A DNA stretch of 64,000 nt. Source: Sphingobacteriales bacterium (GTDB lineage: Bacteria; Bacteroidota; Bacteroidia; Sphingobacteriales; Sphingobacteriaceae). Where the stretch lies: NCBI GenBank assembly GCA_025353765.1, contig JANXOD010000016.1, positions 62,001-126,000 on the forward strand, read 5' to 3'. The number at the start of each line of letters is the position of its first letter. The first letter of the stretch is position 1. Below, piece by piece: positions 1-9,036 of the stretch. The translations under genes and the position numbers were made by a program. The notes below the pieces were generated by a model. It did not search any database, was not told where the DNA came from, and saw nothing but the letters and a program-made list of their open reading frames with translations.

Positions 1-832
1 CGATAACAGATAAGATCAATACGGTTTGTCCCCATGCGGCAAATCCTAGTGGGGCTACCGGGATTAACCAGCGGATTACACCATAAATTCCCATCTTCAG
101 CATAATACCTGAAAGTAACATGGTGCCGGCTGTTGGTGATTCCGTATAGGTATCCGGTTGCCAGGTATGAAAGGGGAATATCGGCATCTTAATCGCGAAA
201 GCCAGGAAGAATGCCCAGAAGATCCAGGCTTGAGTATGAGGATCTAAGTTCAGCTTATAAAATGCCTCTATATCGTATTTATGACCAGGTGTTTGCAGAT
301 GCAGATAAATGATCGCAATCAGCATGATTAAACTACCGGCAATGGTATAAATAAAGAATTTCAAGTTGATGCGAATACGATCTCCACTACCCCAAAGGGC
401 GCAGATAAAATAAATTGGGAGTAAAGCGGCTTCCCAACCGATGTAAAATAAGAAGCCGTCTAATGCGGTAAATACAACCAGCAAACCCGCCTGCATGAAA
501 AAGATTAAGGAATAAAAAGCATTGGGATTTTTCGGTTCCTGTTTAAAGCTTGACAAAATGATGAGAGGCACCAATAAATTAGTTAATAGCAATAATATCA
601 TGCTGATACCATCAATACCTAATTTAAAATGAATCCCCAAAGCAGGGATCCAGGGATAATCTACAGCAAACTGAGTGGAAGCATCGGCATTAAATTGAGA
701 TAAAAGCAGAATTGAAAAGGCCAGGGGTAATAAGGATGCGGCCAATGCCCATTTTTTAACAGCAGGCCCTTTTATAAATGCAATTAAAGCACAGAGCAGA
801 GGAGTTAAAACAACTAAAAATATCTTATCCAT
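1..832 (-). CDS. nuoM: NADH-quinone oxidoreductase subunit M (NuoM), N-terminal part
   Basis: These are the first ~277 residues of NuoM, a proton-pumping antiporter-like membrane subunit of respiratory complex I; the C-terminal part lies beyond base 1. The ATG at 832-830 opens 18 bp after nuoL ends. The translation is a run of hydrophobic helices. It carries the antiporter-family glutamate in 'GWEAALLPIYF', the channel lysine in 'IKMPIFPFHTWQPD' and a second lysine in 'MLKMGIYG'. As the last visible gene of the nuo operon on this side, it is probably followed by nuoN outside the window (inference). Confidence 0.95.
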   Translation of the reverse strand, partial: MDKIFLVVLTPLLCALIAFIKGPAVKKWALAASLLPLAFSILLLSQFNADASTQFAVDYPWIPALGIHFKLGIDGISMILLLLTNLLVPLIILSSFKQEPKNPNAFYSLIFFMQAGLLVVFTALDGFLFYIGWEAALLPIYFICALWGSGDRIRINLKFFIYTIAGSLIMLIAIIYLHLQTPGHKYDIEAFYKLNLDPHTQAWIFWAFFLAFAIKMPIFPFHTWQPDTYTESPTAGTMLLSGIMLKMGIYGVIRWLIPVAPLGFAAWGQTVLILSVI

Positions 833-850
833 GTATCTTCCTATGCCTTA

Positions 851-2758
851 TTAAAATTTATAAAATCCGTAAACCAGTAAAGCAATTATACCGGCAACCA
901 TCATAAACAGGTAAAAACCTACATTACCGGCTTGTAATAATCTAAAACCTTTGCTTGCCTCGTTCGCTCCTGAACCTAAACCATTTACTATTCCGTCAAT
1001 TCCGGCTTTGTCCACCACTTTAAAAAAGAAACGTGATAAGGCATCCAGCGGACGAGTAATTAAAGCAGCATAAATTTCATCCACATAATATTTATTTAAG
1101 GAAATTTTTGCTAAAGCATTCCGCTTTACCTGATCTCCAACGGGAACATGTGCATTTTTAACATAGCGGGTATACGCAAATAGTAAAGCCGCTAAAGCTC
1201 CCGCGACGGAAACTCCCATTAATATAAATTCGGTCGTGTGATCTAAACCTGATTCGCCCATTATACTGCTCGATGATCCAAAAACCGGGGATAGAAATCC
1301 GGCCAGCCAATGTTTACCTCCTAATACTTCGGGTATTCCAATAAATCCTCCGATTGCAGATAATACCGCCAGAATGATCAATGGAATAGTCATTGATTTT
1401 GGAGACTCATGCAAATGATGCTCCTGCTCATGTGTTCCTCTGAATGTACCGCTAAACGTTAAAAATAGCATCCGGAACATATAGAATGAGGTGAACACAG
1501 CACCAATTACACCAATTATCCAGAGTATCTTATTATGCTCATATACGTGAGCTAAAATTTCATCTTTAGAAAAAAAACCTGCAAATGGTGGTAGTCCGGC
1601 TATCGCGACGGTTCCAATCATCATCGTTAAAAACGTAATGGGCAATTTCTTTTTTAGTCCGCCCATATGGCGCATATCCTGTTCATTACTCATAGCATGA
1701 ATGACCGAACCTGCACCCAGGAATAATAGTGCTTTAAAGAAAGCATGCGTAATGACATGGAAGAATGCTCCGGTATAGGCTCCTACTCCTAAGCCTAAAA
1801 ACATATATCCCAATTGAGATACCGTTGAATAGGCCAGAACCTTTTTAATATCTGTTTGCGTTACCGCGATGGTTGCTCCTAAAATTGCAGTTGCTAATCC
1901 TATAATTGAAACTACTTCCAGCGTTTGAGGAGCAAGCGTAAAAAGAATGTTTGAGCGGGAAATCATATAAATGCCTGCTGTAACCATGGTTGCTGCATGG
2001 ATTAATGCTGAAACAGGCGTAGGGCCAGCCATTGCATCGGGCAACCAGGTAAATAATGGGATTTGTGCGGATTTACCAATGGCTCCCACAAATAATAAGG
2101 CAGTAATCAGAATTAGTATTTTATCGCCTGAAACCATATTGGCTGCCTGCGGAAAGATCTTAGCAAATTCTACACTTCCAAATGTGGTAAATATTAGAAA
2201 AACTGCGATCAGGAAACCTAAATCGCCAATACGATTCATTACAAATGCTTTTTTAGCAGCACTTGCGTAAGAAGCATTGGTAAACCAAAACCCAATGAGT
2301 AAATAAGAACATAATCCAACTCCTTCCCAGCCAATGAACATGATCACATAATTGGAACCAAGTACCAGTAATAGCATGAAGAATATGAACAGGTTGAGAT
2401 AAGAAAAGAATTTAGCAAAACCGGCATCATTATGCATGTAACCAGTTGAATACACGTGGATCAGAAAGCCAATTCCTGTTATTATCAATAACATTAAAGA
2501 GCTAAGCGGATCAAGCAGAAAGGAAAATGGAATAGTTAAATTTCCGGCGCTAATCCAATCAAAAAGTGGAACAATAAATGATTTTGTTTGGGATGCATTA
2601 AGCTCAAAAAATATAGTCAAACTGAGTATAAATGATAATAATACCGTTAAACTGCCTATAAAGCCAACTACACTTTTTGGAAGTACATTACGCCCTAATC
2701 CATTGATCAAAAAACCAAGCATCGGAAATAAAGGAATTAAGTAAACTAATTTTATCAT
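851..2758 (-). CDS. nuoL: NADH-quinone oxidoreductase subunit L (NuoL)
   Basis: NuoL is the distal proton-pumping subunit of complex I in the inner membrane. At 635 residues it has the usual family length. It is almost entirely hydrophobic helices. The antiporter glutamate is in 'FIGWEGVGLCSYLL' and the conserved lysine and loop in 'GKSAQIPLFTWLPDAM', followed by 'GPTPVSALIHAATMVTAG'. A His-rich linker ('HEQEHHLHE') lies near residue 445, and the C-terminal portion should form the lateral helix (family knowledge). It starts 7 bp after nuoK and is followed by nuoM, in standard nuo order. Confidence 0.97.
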   Translation of the reverse strand: MIKLVYLIPLFPMLGFLINGLGRNVLPKSVVGFIGSLTVLLSFILSLTIFFELNASQTKSFIVPLFDWISAGNLTIPFSFLLDPLSSLMLLIITGIGFLIHVYSTGYMHNDAGFAKFFSYLNLFIFFMLLLVLGSNYVIMFIGWEGVGLCSYLLIGFWFTNASYASAAKKAFVMNRIGDLGFLIAVFLIFTTFGSVEFAKIFPQAANMVSGDKILILITALLFVGAIGKSAQIPLFTWLPDAMAGPTPVSALIHAATMVTAGIYMISRSNILFTLAPQTLEVVSIIGLATAILGATIAVTQTDIKKVLAYSTVSQLGYMFLGLGVGAYTGAFFHVITHAFFKALLFLGAGSVIHAMSNEQDMRHMGGLKKKLPITFLTMMIGTVAIAGLPPFAGFFSKDEILAHVYEHNKILWIIGVIGAVFTSFYMFRMLFLTFSGTFRGTHEQEHHLHESPKSMTIPLIILAVLSAIGGFIGIPEVLGGKHWLAGFLSPVFGSSSSIMGESGLDHTTEFILMGVSVAGALAALLFAYTRYVKNAHVPVGDQVKRNALAKISLNKYYVDEIYAALITRPLDALSRFFFKVVDKAGIDGIVNGLGSGANEASKGFRLLQAGNVGFYLFMMVAGIIALLVYGFYKF

Positions 2759-2765
2759 TCTTATT

Positions 2766-3098
2766 TTACCACTTTAATTTATTCAATACATTCACATCCG
2801 TCGAATTTGTATTTCGATAGATCATGACAATGATAGCAAGGCCAACAGCAACTTCTGCCGCAGCTAAAGCCATTATAAAAAACACAAATACCTGTCCAGA
2901 TGCATCATTATGATACACAGAAAAAGCTGTTAAAAGCAAATTAACGGCGTTAAGCATCAGCTCAACAGACATGAAAATAACAATCGCATTTCTGCGGATT
3001 AATACGCCTACCACTCCTATGGAAAAGATAATAGCACTTAACAGAATATAATGATTTAAAGGAACACCTTTTATAACTTGATTAACTGTTTCCATCAT
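2766..3098 (-). CDS. nuoK: NADH-quinone oxidoreductase subunit K (NuoK)
   Basis: Small three-helix membrane subunit of complex I (110 residues), a homologue of MrpC, lining part of the proton path. Seen: '[10 protein letters not shown]' with the conserved intramembrane glutamate in '[10 protein letters not shown]' and a second acidic residue in '[11 protein letters not shown]'. Its start overlaps the end of nuoJ by 4 bp, indicating translational coupling. Length and motifs are typical. Confidence 0.96.
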   Translation of the reverse strand: MMETVNQVIKGVPLNHYILLSAIIFSIGVVGVLIRRNAIVIFMSVELMLNAVNLLLTAFSVYHNDASGQVFVFFIMALAAAEVAVGLAIIVMIYRNTNSTDVNVLNKLKW

Positions 3099-3601
3099 TT
3101 ATATAGTTTGGGTTCTTTCTTAGCTAATAAAACGGCTCCCACCATTGCCGAAAGCAGTAAAATGGAAGATACTTCAAATGGCAACAGAAATTCACTAAAC
3201 AACACTTTACCAAGATTTTTAACTAAGCCTAAGTTCTGGTTTTGCAACACAACTGGATTGGAAGTATCCAAAACCTTCATTGATCCTACCAAAGTAACTA
3301 GCAAACACATACCTGCAACAACTCCTGCGATTTTAAGAAGATTAGATTTTGCAGGCTCGGACTCTTTATTTAAGTTTAATAACATGAGTACAAACAGGAA
3401 TAATACCATGATTGCTCCCATATAAACAATGAAATTTACAATAGCCAAAAACTGGGCATTAAGCAAAATATAGTGAATAGTGAATGTGAAAAAAGTAATG
3501 ATAAGATATAAAACACTATGAACCGGATTTTTGGAAAAAATTACCAGCAGAGAAAAGAAGATGGATAAGAATGCAATAAAATAAAATAGAGATATACTCA
3601 T
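3095..3601 (-). CDS. nuoJ: NADH-quinone oxidoreductase subunit J (NuoJ)
   Basis: Membrane subunit J of complex I, 168 residues with about five predicted helices. The family signature around '[19 protein letters not shown]' is present; this is the helix known to contain a pi-bulge. It overlaps nuoK by 4 bp and follows nuoI after about 50 bp. Nothing unusual in length or composition. Confidence 0.95.
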   Translation of the reverse strand: MSISLFYFIAFLSIFFSLLVIFSKNPVHSVLYLIITFFTFTIHYILLNAQFLAIVNFIVYMGAIMVLFLFVLMLLNLNKESEPAKSNLLKIAGVVAGMCLLVTLVGSMKVLDTSNPVVLQNQNLGLVKNLGKVLFSEFLLPFEVSSILLLSAMVGAVLLAKKEPKLYK

Positions 3602-3653
3602 TAACGCTAAGTTTGGATTTGCCTTCGCAATTAGGGGACAAAGGTATAATTTT

Positions 3654-4151
3654 TTAGGATTTCAATGGCTCCTCAACCAGTTTGTCTTTACCGTAAATAA
3701 AGTCTTTCCTTAAATAATCTGAGGGAACAATCGGTCCATCCAAATAAATTGCTTCTTTCGGGCAGGCCTCTTCACATAAGCCGCAAAAAATACAACGTAG
3801 CATATTGATTTCATACACTGCAGCATACTTTTCTTCGCGATATAAATTCTCCTCACCTTTCTGGCGTTCTGCTGCAATCATGGTTATTGCTTCTGCCGGA
3901 CATGATAAAGCACATAAACCGCAAGCTGTACAACGTTCACGGCCTTGTTCATCCCGTTTAAGGGAATGCATGCCTCTCCAGTTTTCAGAAAATTCACGTT
4001 CAACTTCCGGATAAAAAACGGTTTCCTTCTTTTTGAACATGTGTTTGAAAGTAATTCCCATGCCCTGAAAAATAGCCGGAAGGTATAAACGCTCCCAGAA
4101 ATTCATCGGTTTCTGTTCTAAAACTTTCTTTCTGTTACTTAATGATTCCAC
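3654..4151 (-). CDS. nuoI: NADH-quinone oxidoreductase subunit I (NuoI), 2x[4Fe-4S] protein
   Basis: Peripheral-arm subunit carrying the two [4Fe-4S] clusters N6a and N6b, which pass electrons to NuoB. Both ferredoxin motifs are complete: 'CTACGLCALSCPAEA' near residue 77 and 'CIFCGLCEEACPKEA' near residue 120. The N-terminus ('FWERLYLPAIFQGM') should be the amphipathic membrane-anchoring helix. Length is 165 residues. It sits between nuoH and nuoJ as usual. Confidence 0.97.
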   Translation of the reverse strand: MESLSNRKKVLEQKPMNFWERLYLPAIFQGMGITFKHMFKKKETVFYPEVEREFSENWRGMHSLKRDEQGRERCTACGLCALSCPAEAITMIAAERQKGEENLYREEKYAAVYEINMLRCIFCGLCEEACPKEAIYLDGPIVPSDYLRKDFIYGKDKLVEEPLKS

Positions 4152-4183
4152 TTTAAATACTAAATTCTAATTCTCAATACTAT

Positions 4184-5221
4184 TTATAACTTATCATATA
4201 TCGTAATCCAGACTCCTGTTATCACAATATTGGCAATTGCCAATGGAATTAATACCTTCCATCCTAAATTCATCAACTGATCATATCTGAAACGTGGAAC
4301 TGTCCAGCGTACCCACATGAAGAAGAAGATGAAAGCAAATATTTTAGCGAATAAAACAACCATCCCAATTAACGGTCCCCATAACGGTCCCATTGCATTG
4401 TTTACCCAATCCATACCCGGATAGTTATATCCACCAAAGTATAAAGTTGCCATTACTGCAGATGAGATAAACATATTGATATATTCGGCAAACAGGAAAA
4501 ATCCCAGTTTCATGGATGAATACTCAGTATGATAACCTCCAACTAATTCCGTTTCACATTCGGGCAAATCAAAAGGCGTACGGTTTGTTTCTGCAAACGA
4601 ACAAACTAAGAACAATATAAAGCCTAATGGCTGATATAATATGTTCCAATGCCAGCCGTGTTGTTGCTCTGTAATTTCTTTTAAACTAAGCGTACCCGTT
4701 ACCAACAACAAAGCAATAATGGATAAGCCCATTGGAATTTCATAACTGATATTTTGCGATGCAGCACGTATGGCTCCCATTAAAGAGAATTTATTATTGG
4801 ATGCCCAACCACCGATCATCACACCATAAACTCCTAAAGAAACGACACCGAAGATGTATAAAATCCCCACATTAATATCAGTAACCTGAAGACTAACGGT
4901 ACGGCCGGCAATTAATATATTTTGTCCCCATGGAATTACCGCACTTCCTATACAAGCTGTTAAAATTGCCAAAGAAGGACCGGCAATAAATAAAAACTTA
5001 CTGGAATCTGCGGGAATGATCTCTTCTTTGAAAAACATTTTAGCTCCATCTGCCAAAGGCTGGAACATTCCGCCTGGTCCGGCACGGTTTGGGCCTATCC
5101 TGTCTTGCAAAAAAGCAGCTATTTTACGCTCTGCCAAAGTTGAGTACATGGCAACAACCAAACTGAGAGAAAAAATCACTGTGATTAATACAAACTTCTC
5201 TATTACAAATGCTAATTCCAT
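4184..5221 (-). CDS. nuoH: NADH-quinone oxidoreductase subunit H (NuoH)
   Basis: Membrane subunit that forms much of the quinone-binding chamber. Its 345 residues form about eight helices. Diagnostic motifs are 'AERKIAAFLQDRIGPNRAGP' near residue 31 and the acidic loop 'ETNRTPFDLPECETELV' near residue 212. The start codon overlaps the nuoG stop by one base (5221), so translation is probably coupled. No anomalies. Confidence 0.97.
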   Translation of the reverse strand: MELAFVIEKFVLITVIFSLSLVVAMYSTLAERKIAAFLQDRIGPNRAGPGGMFQPLADGAKMFFKEEIIPADSSKFLFIAGPSLAILTACIGSAVIPWGQNILIAGRTVSLQVTDINVGILYIFGVVSLGVYGVMIGGWASNNKFSLMGAIRAASQNISYEIPMGLSIIALLLVTGTLSLKEITEQQHGWHWNILYQPLGFILFLVCSFAETNRTPFDLPECETELVGGYHTEYSSMKLGFFLFAEYINMFISSAVMATLYFGGYNYPGMDWVNNAMGPLWGPLIGMVVLFAKIFAFIFFFMWVRWTVPRFRYDQLMNLGWKVLIPLAIANIVITGVWITIYDKL

Positions 5222-6234
5222 TAAATTTTTGTTGCTCTGTCAAATTCCACCTTATTGGCTTCAATAAGCAATTGATCTTTTTGAATTACCGGTAAGGGCT
5301 TAGCCATTTCATAATGATTGGAAGATATTACAGAAGTATGATCAATATGTGTTGGACCTTCAATTATCCAATCATTTGTTTTCTTGGTATCATAACGGCA
5401 AGTGTTACAGATAAATTCTTCTACTTCTCCAAACTGATCTTTACGAGCTGTAACACGCAGTACTTCTTCGCCTTTATACCACAAGGTTACTTTACCACTA
5501 CATGTTGGACAATTGCGATGTGCATCTACCGGTTTAGTGAACCAAACCCTATTTTTAAACCTAAATGTTTTGTCTGTTAATGCTCCAACCGGACAAACAT
5601 CAATCACATTTCCTGAAAAATCATTATCAATTGCTTTTTCAATATAGGTTGATATTTCGGAAGCATCTCCACGACCTAAAATACCATGCACACGATTATC
5701 GGTAATCTGATCGGCAACATAAGTACAGCGATAGCACAATATGCATCGATTCATGTGCAATTGAACTTTATCACCAATATCTATGCGGTCAAATGTGCGT
5801 CTTTCAAACTCGTAACGTGTTTTTTCTGCTCCATGTTCATACGCCAGATTCTGCAAATCGCATTCTCCCGCCTGGTCGCAAACAGGGCAATCAAGAGGAT
5901 GATTGATTAATAACATTTCGACTATGCCTTTGCGAGCTTCAATAACTTCCGGCGAAGTAATATTTTCCACTTCCATACCATCCATTACCGTAGTACGACA
6001 AGATGCAACGAGTTTAGGCATGGGGCGGGGATCTTTTTCAGAACCCTTACTCACCTTAACCAAACAAGTACGGCATTTTCCGCCACTACCTTCCAGTTTG
6101 GAATAATAGCACATAGCCGGCGGCACAATATCCCCTCCAATCTGACGGGCAGCATTGAGAATACTTGTTCCGGGCTCTACCTCAACCGTAATTCCGTCTA
6201 TTGTTACCTTAACTTTTGCTATCTCCTCACTCAT
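5221..6234 (-). CDS. nuoG: NADH-quinone oxidoreductase subunit G (NuoG), short form
   Basis: Iron-sulfur subunit of the peripheral arm. The N-terminal [2Fe-2S] ferredoxin cysteines are in 'MCYYSKLEGSGGKCRTC', the His-Cys3 [4Fe-4S] site in 'HPLDCPVCDQAGECDLQ', and a further [4Fe-4S] set in 'NRCILCYRC' with a distal 'CPVGAL'. A second Cys pair group ('CPTCSGK', 'CNTC') lies near the C-terminus. At 337 residues it lacks the long molybdopterin-oxidoreductase-like C-terminal domain of proteobacterial NuoG (about 900 residues). I believe short NuoG is usual in Bacteroidota. It follows the M48 protease gene by 35 bp. Confidence 0.93.
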   Translation of the reverse strand: MSEEIAKVKVTIDGITVEVEPGTSILNAARQIGGDIVPPAMCYYSKLEGSGGKCRTCLVKVSKGSEKDPRPMPKLVASCRTTVMDGMEVENITSPEVIEARKGIVEMLLINHPLDCPVCDQAGECDLQNLAYEHGAEKTRYEFERRTFDRIDIGDKVQLHMNRCILCYRCTYVADQITDNRVHGILGRGDASEISTYIEKAIDNDFSGNVIDVCPVGALTDKTFRFKNRVWFTKPVDAHRNCPTCSGKVTLWYKGEEVLRVTARKDQFGEVEEFICNTCRYDTKKTNDWIIEGPTHIDHTSVISSNHYEMAKPLPVIQKDQLLIEANKVEFDRATKI

Positions 6235-6269
6235 AACAATTAAGAATTTCTTCTATATATTGATTTTAA

Positions 6270-7049
6270 CTATTGCTCTTTTGCCCTCTTCTCCATGCGT
6301 TCAGCACGTTTTTCTGAATCCGGATGAGAGGAAAGTATTTGTGATTTCTTCTTTCCACTACTGACATTTTCTTTCTCTATTGCTGCCAATTTTCTGAAAG
6401 CAGTACTCATAGCTAAGACATTGTAATTGTTTTTCTTTAGGAATTCGAACCCATTATCATCCGCACTTTTTTCCTGTCCTTGAGAGAATTGTGCATTAGC
6501 CAAAGATTCTCCCAAAGCCCCTAACTGAGATTCTGATAAATAACCTACTGCTCCGTCTTGTGAACTGGCTACTTTACGAGCTGCGGAGGCCATATATGCT
6601 GTTTTCATGGCATCTTTAGAATCTTTGTTTTTTACATGGCCCATCTCATGTCCAATAACTCCCAATATTTCATCATCAGTCATTATATCCATTAATCCGG
6701 CACAAACACGAACACTGCCATCTGCTAAAGCAAATGCATTTACATCCTTTACTAAATATGCCTTAAAATTTAAGTTTAATCCACTTTCATTTACATGCTT
6801 GTCTGTAAGTTGTTTCAAACGGATAGCATATTTACTATCTGCCGGCGCAACCGGGTTGTGTTCATCCATCCATTTTGCATATTCGAGACAAAGTTTAGCT
6901 ACATCTGCATCAGTAAGTGTGGCTGCTTTAACAACATCCGCCCCACCTGTAACAGTTCTGGCATTTATTTTAAATTGTGCCTTTACAAGGGTTGCTGATC
7001 CTAAAATCAGGATCGCTCCAGCTAAAATAATTTTTTTTGAGTTCATCAT
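6270..7049 (-). CDS. M48-family zinc metalloprotease, secreted, inside the nuo operon
   Basis: A 259-residue protein with an N-terminal signal peptide (hydrophobic stretch to about residue 24, ending 'LVKAQ'), so it probably acts in the periplasm. The zinc site HEMGH is at residues 134-138 and the third ligand is probably Glu193 in 'QEKSADDNG', the M48 (HtpX/Oma1/LoiP-like) arrangement. The C-terminus is basic and ends in 'HPDSEKRAERMEKRAKEQ', the 'SSHPdseRR' tail of this family. It sits between nuoF and nuoG in the same direction, with 47 bp upstream and 35 bp downstream, and has its own promoter-like element. Role in complex I or membrane quality control is only an inference. The alternative start is Met2 at 7046. 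Confidence 0.9.
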   Translation of the reverse strand: MMNSKKIILAGAILILGSATLVKAQFKINARTVTGGADVVKAATLTDADVAKLCLEYAKWMDEHNPVAPADSKYAIRLKQLTDKHVNESGLNLNFKAYLVKDVNAFALADGSVRVCAGLMDIMTDDEILGVIGHEMGHVKNKDSKDAMKTAYMASAARKVASSQDGAVGYLSESQLGALGESLANAQFSQGQEKSADDNGFEFLKKNNYNVLAMSTAFRKLAAIEKENVSSGKKKSQILSSHPDSEKRAERMEKRAKEQ

Positions 7050-7077
7050 GTTAAGATTAATTGGTTTATATTAATTA

Positions 7078-7085
7078 CAAAGTTA
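7078..7085 (-). promoter_or_regulatory. Putative -7 promoter element for the M48 protease gene
   Basis: Reading the minus strand from 7085 gives TAACTTTG, an exact match to the Bacteroidota -7 consensus TAnnTTTG. It is placed about 29 bp before the M48 start and 12 bp after the nuoF stop. No clear -33 TTG is seen. If real, the protease and the downstream nuoG-M genes can be transcribed separately from nuoA-F. Confidence 0.4.
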
Positions 7086-7096
7086 GTTTACTTATA

Positions 7097-8446
7097 TTAA
7101 ATAGCATTTGTAAATTCAGCATAATTTGCTAAACCGTAATTTCTTTCTAAAGCTTCTTTGGGATGAGTAACATGCCATTCAAATTCATCACGGAAATGAC
7201 GAATTGCACTGGCAACAGGCCAGGCAGCAGCATCTCCTAAAGGACAGATCGTATTCCCTTCTATCTTTTTAGCTACATCAACCAATAAGTCAATATCACT
7301 CATTTTACCATGGCCGTATTCCAGGCGATGCAGTACTTTTTCCATCCAGCCTGTCCCTTCACGGCAAGGTGAACATTGTCCACAACTTTCATGATGGTAA
7401 AAACGTGCATAATTCCAGGTATTTCGTACAATACATTGGTCTTCATCAAATGCAATAAAACCACCCGAACCCAGCATGGATCCAGATTGGAAACCACCAT
7501 CAGATAATGATTCATAGCTCATTAAGCGAGGTTCTCCAGTTATTGTTTTCAAAATCAAATTAGCTGGTAAAATTGGAACTGATGAGCCTCCGGCAACAAC
7601 TGCCTTTAATCTTTTGCTATTTGCAATGCCACCACAATAATCATCCGAGTAAATAAACTCTTCAACAGGCAAACCCAACTCTATTTCATATACACCTGGT
7701 TTATTTATATTCCCTGATGCTGATATGAGTTTGGTTCCTGTACTTCTGCCGTTTCCAATTTTTGCATATTCTTCACCACCATCATTGATAATTGGAACAA
7801 CAGCCGCAATTGATTCTACATTATTTACTACCGTTGGGCAACCCCAAACTCCGGAAATAGCAGGAAATGGTGGTTTAATACGTGGGTTACCTCTTTTTCC
7901 TTCCAATGATTCTATCAGGGCAGTTTCTTCACCACAGATGTATGCACCACCACCAGGTTGTACATAAAGTTCGAGGTCATAACCTGATCCTAAAATATTT
8001 TTGCCTAAAAAACCTGCATTTTTTGCTTCCGCGATTGCTTTTTCTAATATCCTGATCTGTGGCATCATTTCACCACGAACATAGATATAGGATACTTTAG
8101 CACCTAAGGCGAAACTGGAAACAATCATTCCTTCGATCAAAAGATGAGGAAGATAAGTCATCAGGTAACGGTCTTTAAAAGTTCCTGGTTCAGATTCATC
8201 CGCATTGCAAACCAGGTAACGTGCCTTACCTTCGGGCTTGGCTAAAAAGCTCCACTTCATCCCGGTAGGAAAACCTGCACCGCCACGCCCGCGTAAACCC
8301 GATTTTTTTACTTCTTCCACCACATCATCAGGCGACATAGATTTCAGCGCTTTTTCAACCGCACGATATCCTCCCTGCTGACGATATACATCGAAAGTGT
8401 TTATTCCTGGAACATTAATATTTTCTAATAATAACTTGCGAGCCAT
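7097..8446 (-). CDS. nuoF: NADH-quinone oxidoreductase subunit F (NuoF)
   Basis: The NADH- and FMN-binding subunit of complex I, 449 residues. Motifs: 'GLRGRGGAGFPTGMKW' (FMN/NADH site, near residue 50), 'YICGEETALIESLEG', and the C-terminal [4Fe-4S] (N3) site 'SCGQCSPCREGTGW' with the distal cysteine in 'TICPLGDAAAW'. It is preceded by an unusual repeat-containing 80-bp gap after nuoE and followed by the inserted M48 gene instead of nuoG. Confidence 0.97.
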   Translation of the reverse strand: MARKLLLENINVPGINTFDVYRQQGGYRAVEKALKSMSPDDVVEEVKKSGLRGRGGAGFPTGMKWSFLAKPEGKARYLVCNADESEPGTFKDRYLMTYLPHLLIEGMIVSSFALGAKVSYIYVRGEMMPQIRILEKAIAEAKNAGFLGKNILGSGYDLELYVQPGGGAYICGEETALIESLEGKRGNPRIKPPFPAISGVWGCPTVVNNVESIAAVVPIINDGGEEYAKIGNGRSTGTKLISASGNINKPGVYEIELGLPVEEFIYSDDYCGGIANSKRLKAVVAGGSSVPILPANLILKTITGEPRLMSYESLSDGGFQSGSMLGSGGFIAFDEDQCIVRNTWNYARFYHHESCGQCSPCREGTGWMEKVLHRLEYGHGKMSDIDLLVDVAKKIEGNTICPLGDAAAWPVASAIRHFRDEFEWHVTHPKEALERNYGLANYAEFTNAI

Positions 8447-8448
8447 GT

Positions 8449-8524
8449 TTTTTAGATGTGAGATCTGAGATTTGAGATTTAAGGCTTATTGCCCATTCCC
8501 TTATCTCATATCTATATTCTCAAA
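8449..8524. repeat. Hairpin-forming simple repeat between nuoE and nuoF
   Basis: The gap is made of short near-tandem words of the type GAGATTT/GAGATCT on the left (8457-8481) and their reverse complements (TCTCATATC, TCTCAAATC) on the right (8502-8526). The best perfect arm is GATTTGAGA paired with TCTCAAATC. The transcript would fold back on itself. Similar elements occur at three other co-directional gaps in this window. Confidence 0.7.
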
Positions 8525-8526
8525 TC

Positions 8527-9036
8527 TTATTTCTTTAATTCTTGTATCAACTGATCTACTTTTTCTTCTGTTAAATGCTCATGAAATGTATATTCGGGGC
8601 CAATTTGTAAAACCGGTGCCATTCCGCAGGCAGCTAAACACTCCACACCTCTCCAGCTAAATAAGCCGTCGGAAGTAACTTCGCCTTCTTTAACTCCCAA
8701 TTGTTTCTCCATATAGTCCATTATTTTTTCGGCGCCTACCAAACAACACGGGCCTGTGCGACAAACTTCCAGAACGTATTTCCCTTGAGGTTTTAAAAAA
8801 TACATACTATAAAAGCTGGCTACTTCATACACTTCAATGGGTTTAATGTCTAAATGCTCTGCAACCTTATCCATTGCCGGAACACTTACCCAACCGTATT
8901 CTGCCTGCACTAAATGTAAAATAGGCAATAACGCAGCTTTCTGTTTTTCTTCCGGATAACGGGTTACAATTTCATTAAACTCAGTGATCAGTTTTGATGA
9001 AAATTCAATTGGCTGTTCTTCTGTAACCTTAAGCAT
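8527..9036 (-). CDS. nuoE: NADH-quinone oxidoreductase subunit E (NuoE)
   Basis: Thioredoxin-like [2Fe-2S] (N1a) subunit partnering NuoF, 169 residues. The four cluster cysteines are in 'CRTGPCCLVGA' and 'CLAACGMAPVLQI'. The N-terminal helical region ('LLPILHLVQAEYGW') is typical. Its start overlaps the nuoD end by 8 bp. It is separated from nuoF by the repeat element at 8449-8524. Confidence 0.96.
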   Translation of the reverse strand: MLKVTEEQPIEFSSKLITEFNEIVTRYPEEKQKAALLPILHLVQAEYGWVSVPAMDKVAEHLDIKPIEVYEVASFYSMYFLKPQGKYVLEVCRTGPCCLVGAEKIMDYMEKQLGVKEGEVTSDGLFSWRGVECLAACGMAPVLQIGPEYTFHEHLTEEKVDQLIQELKK

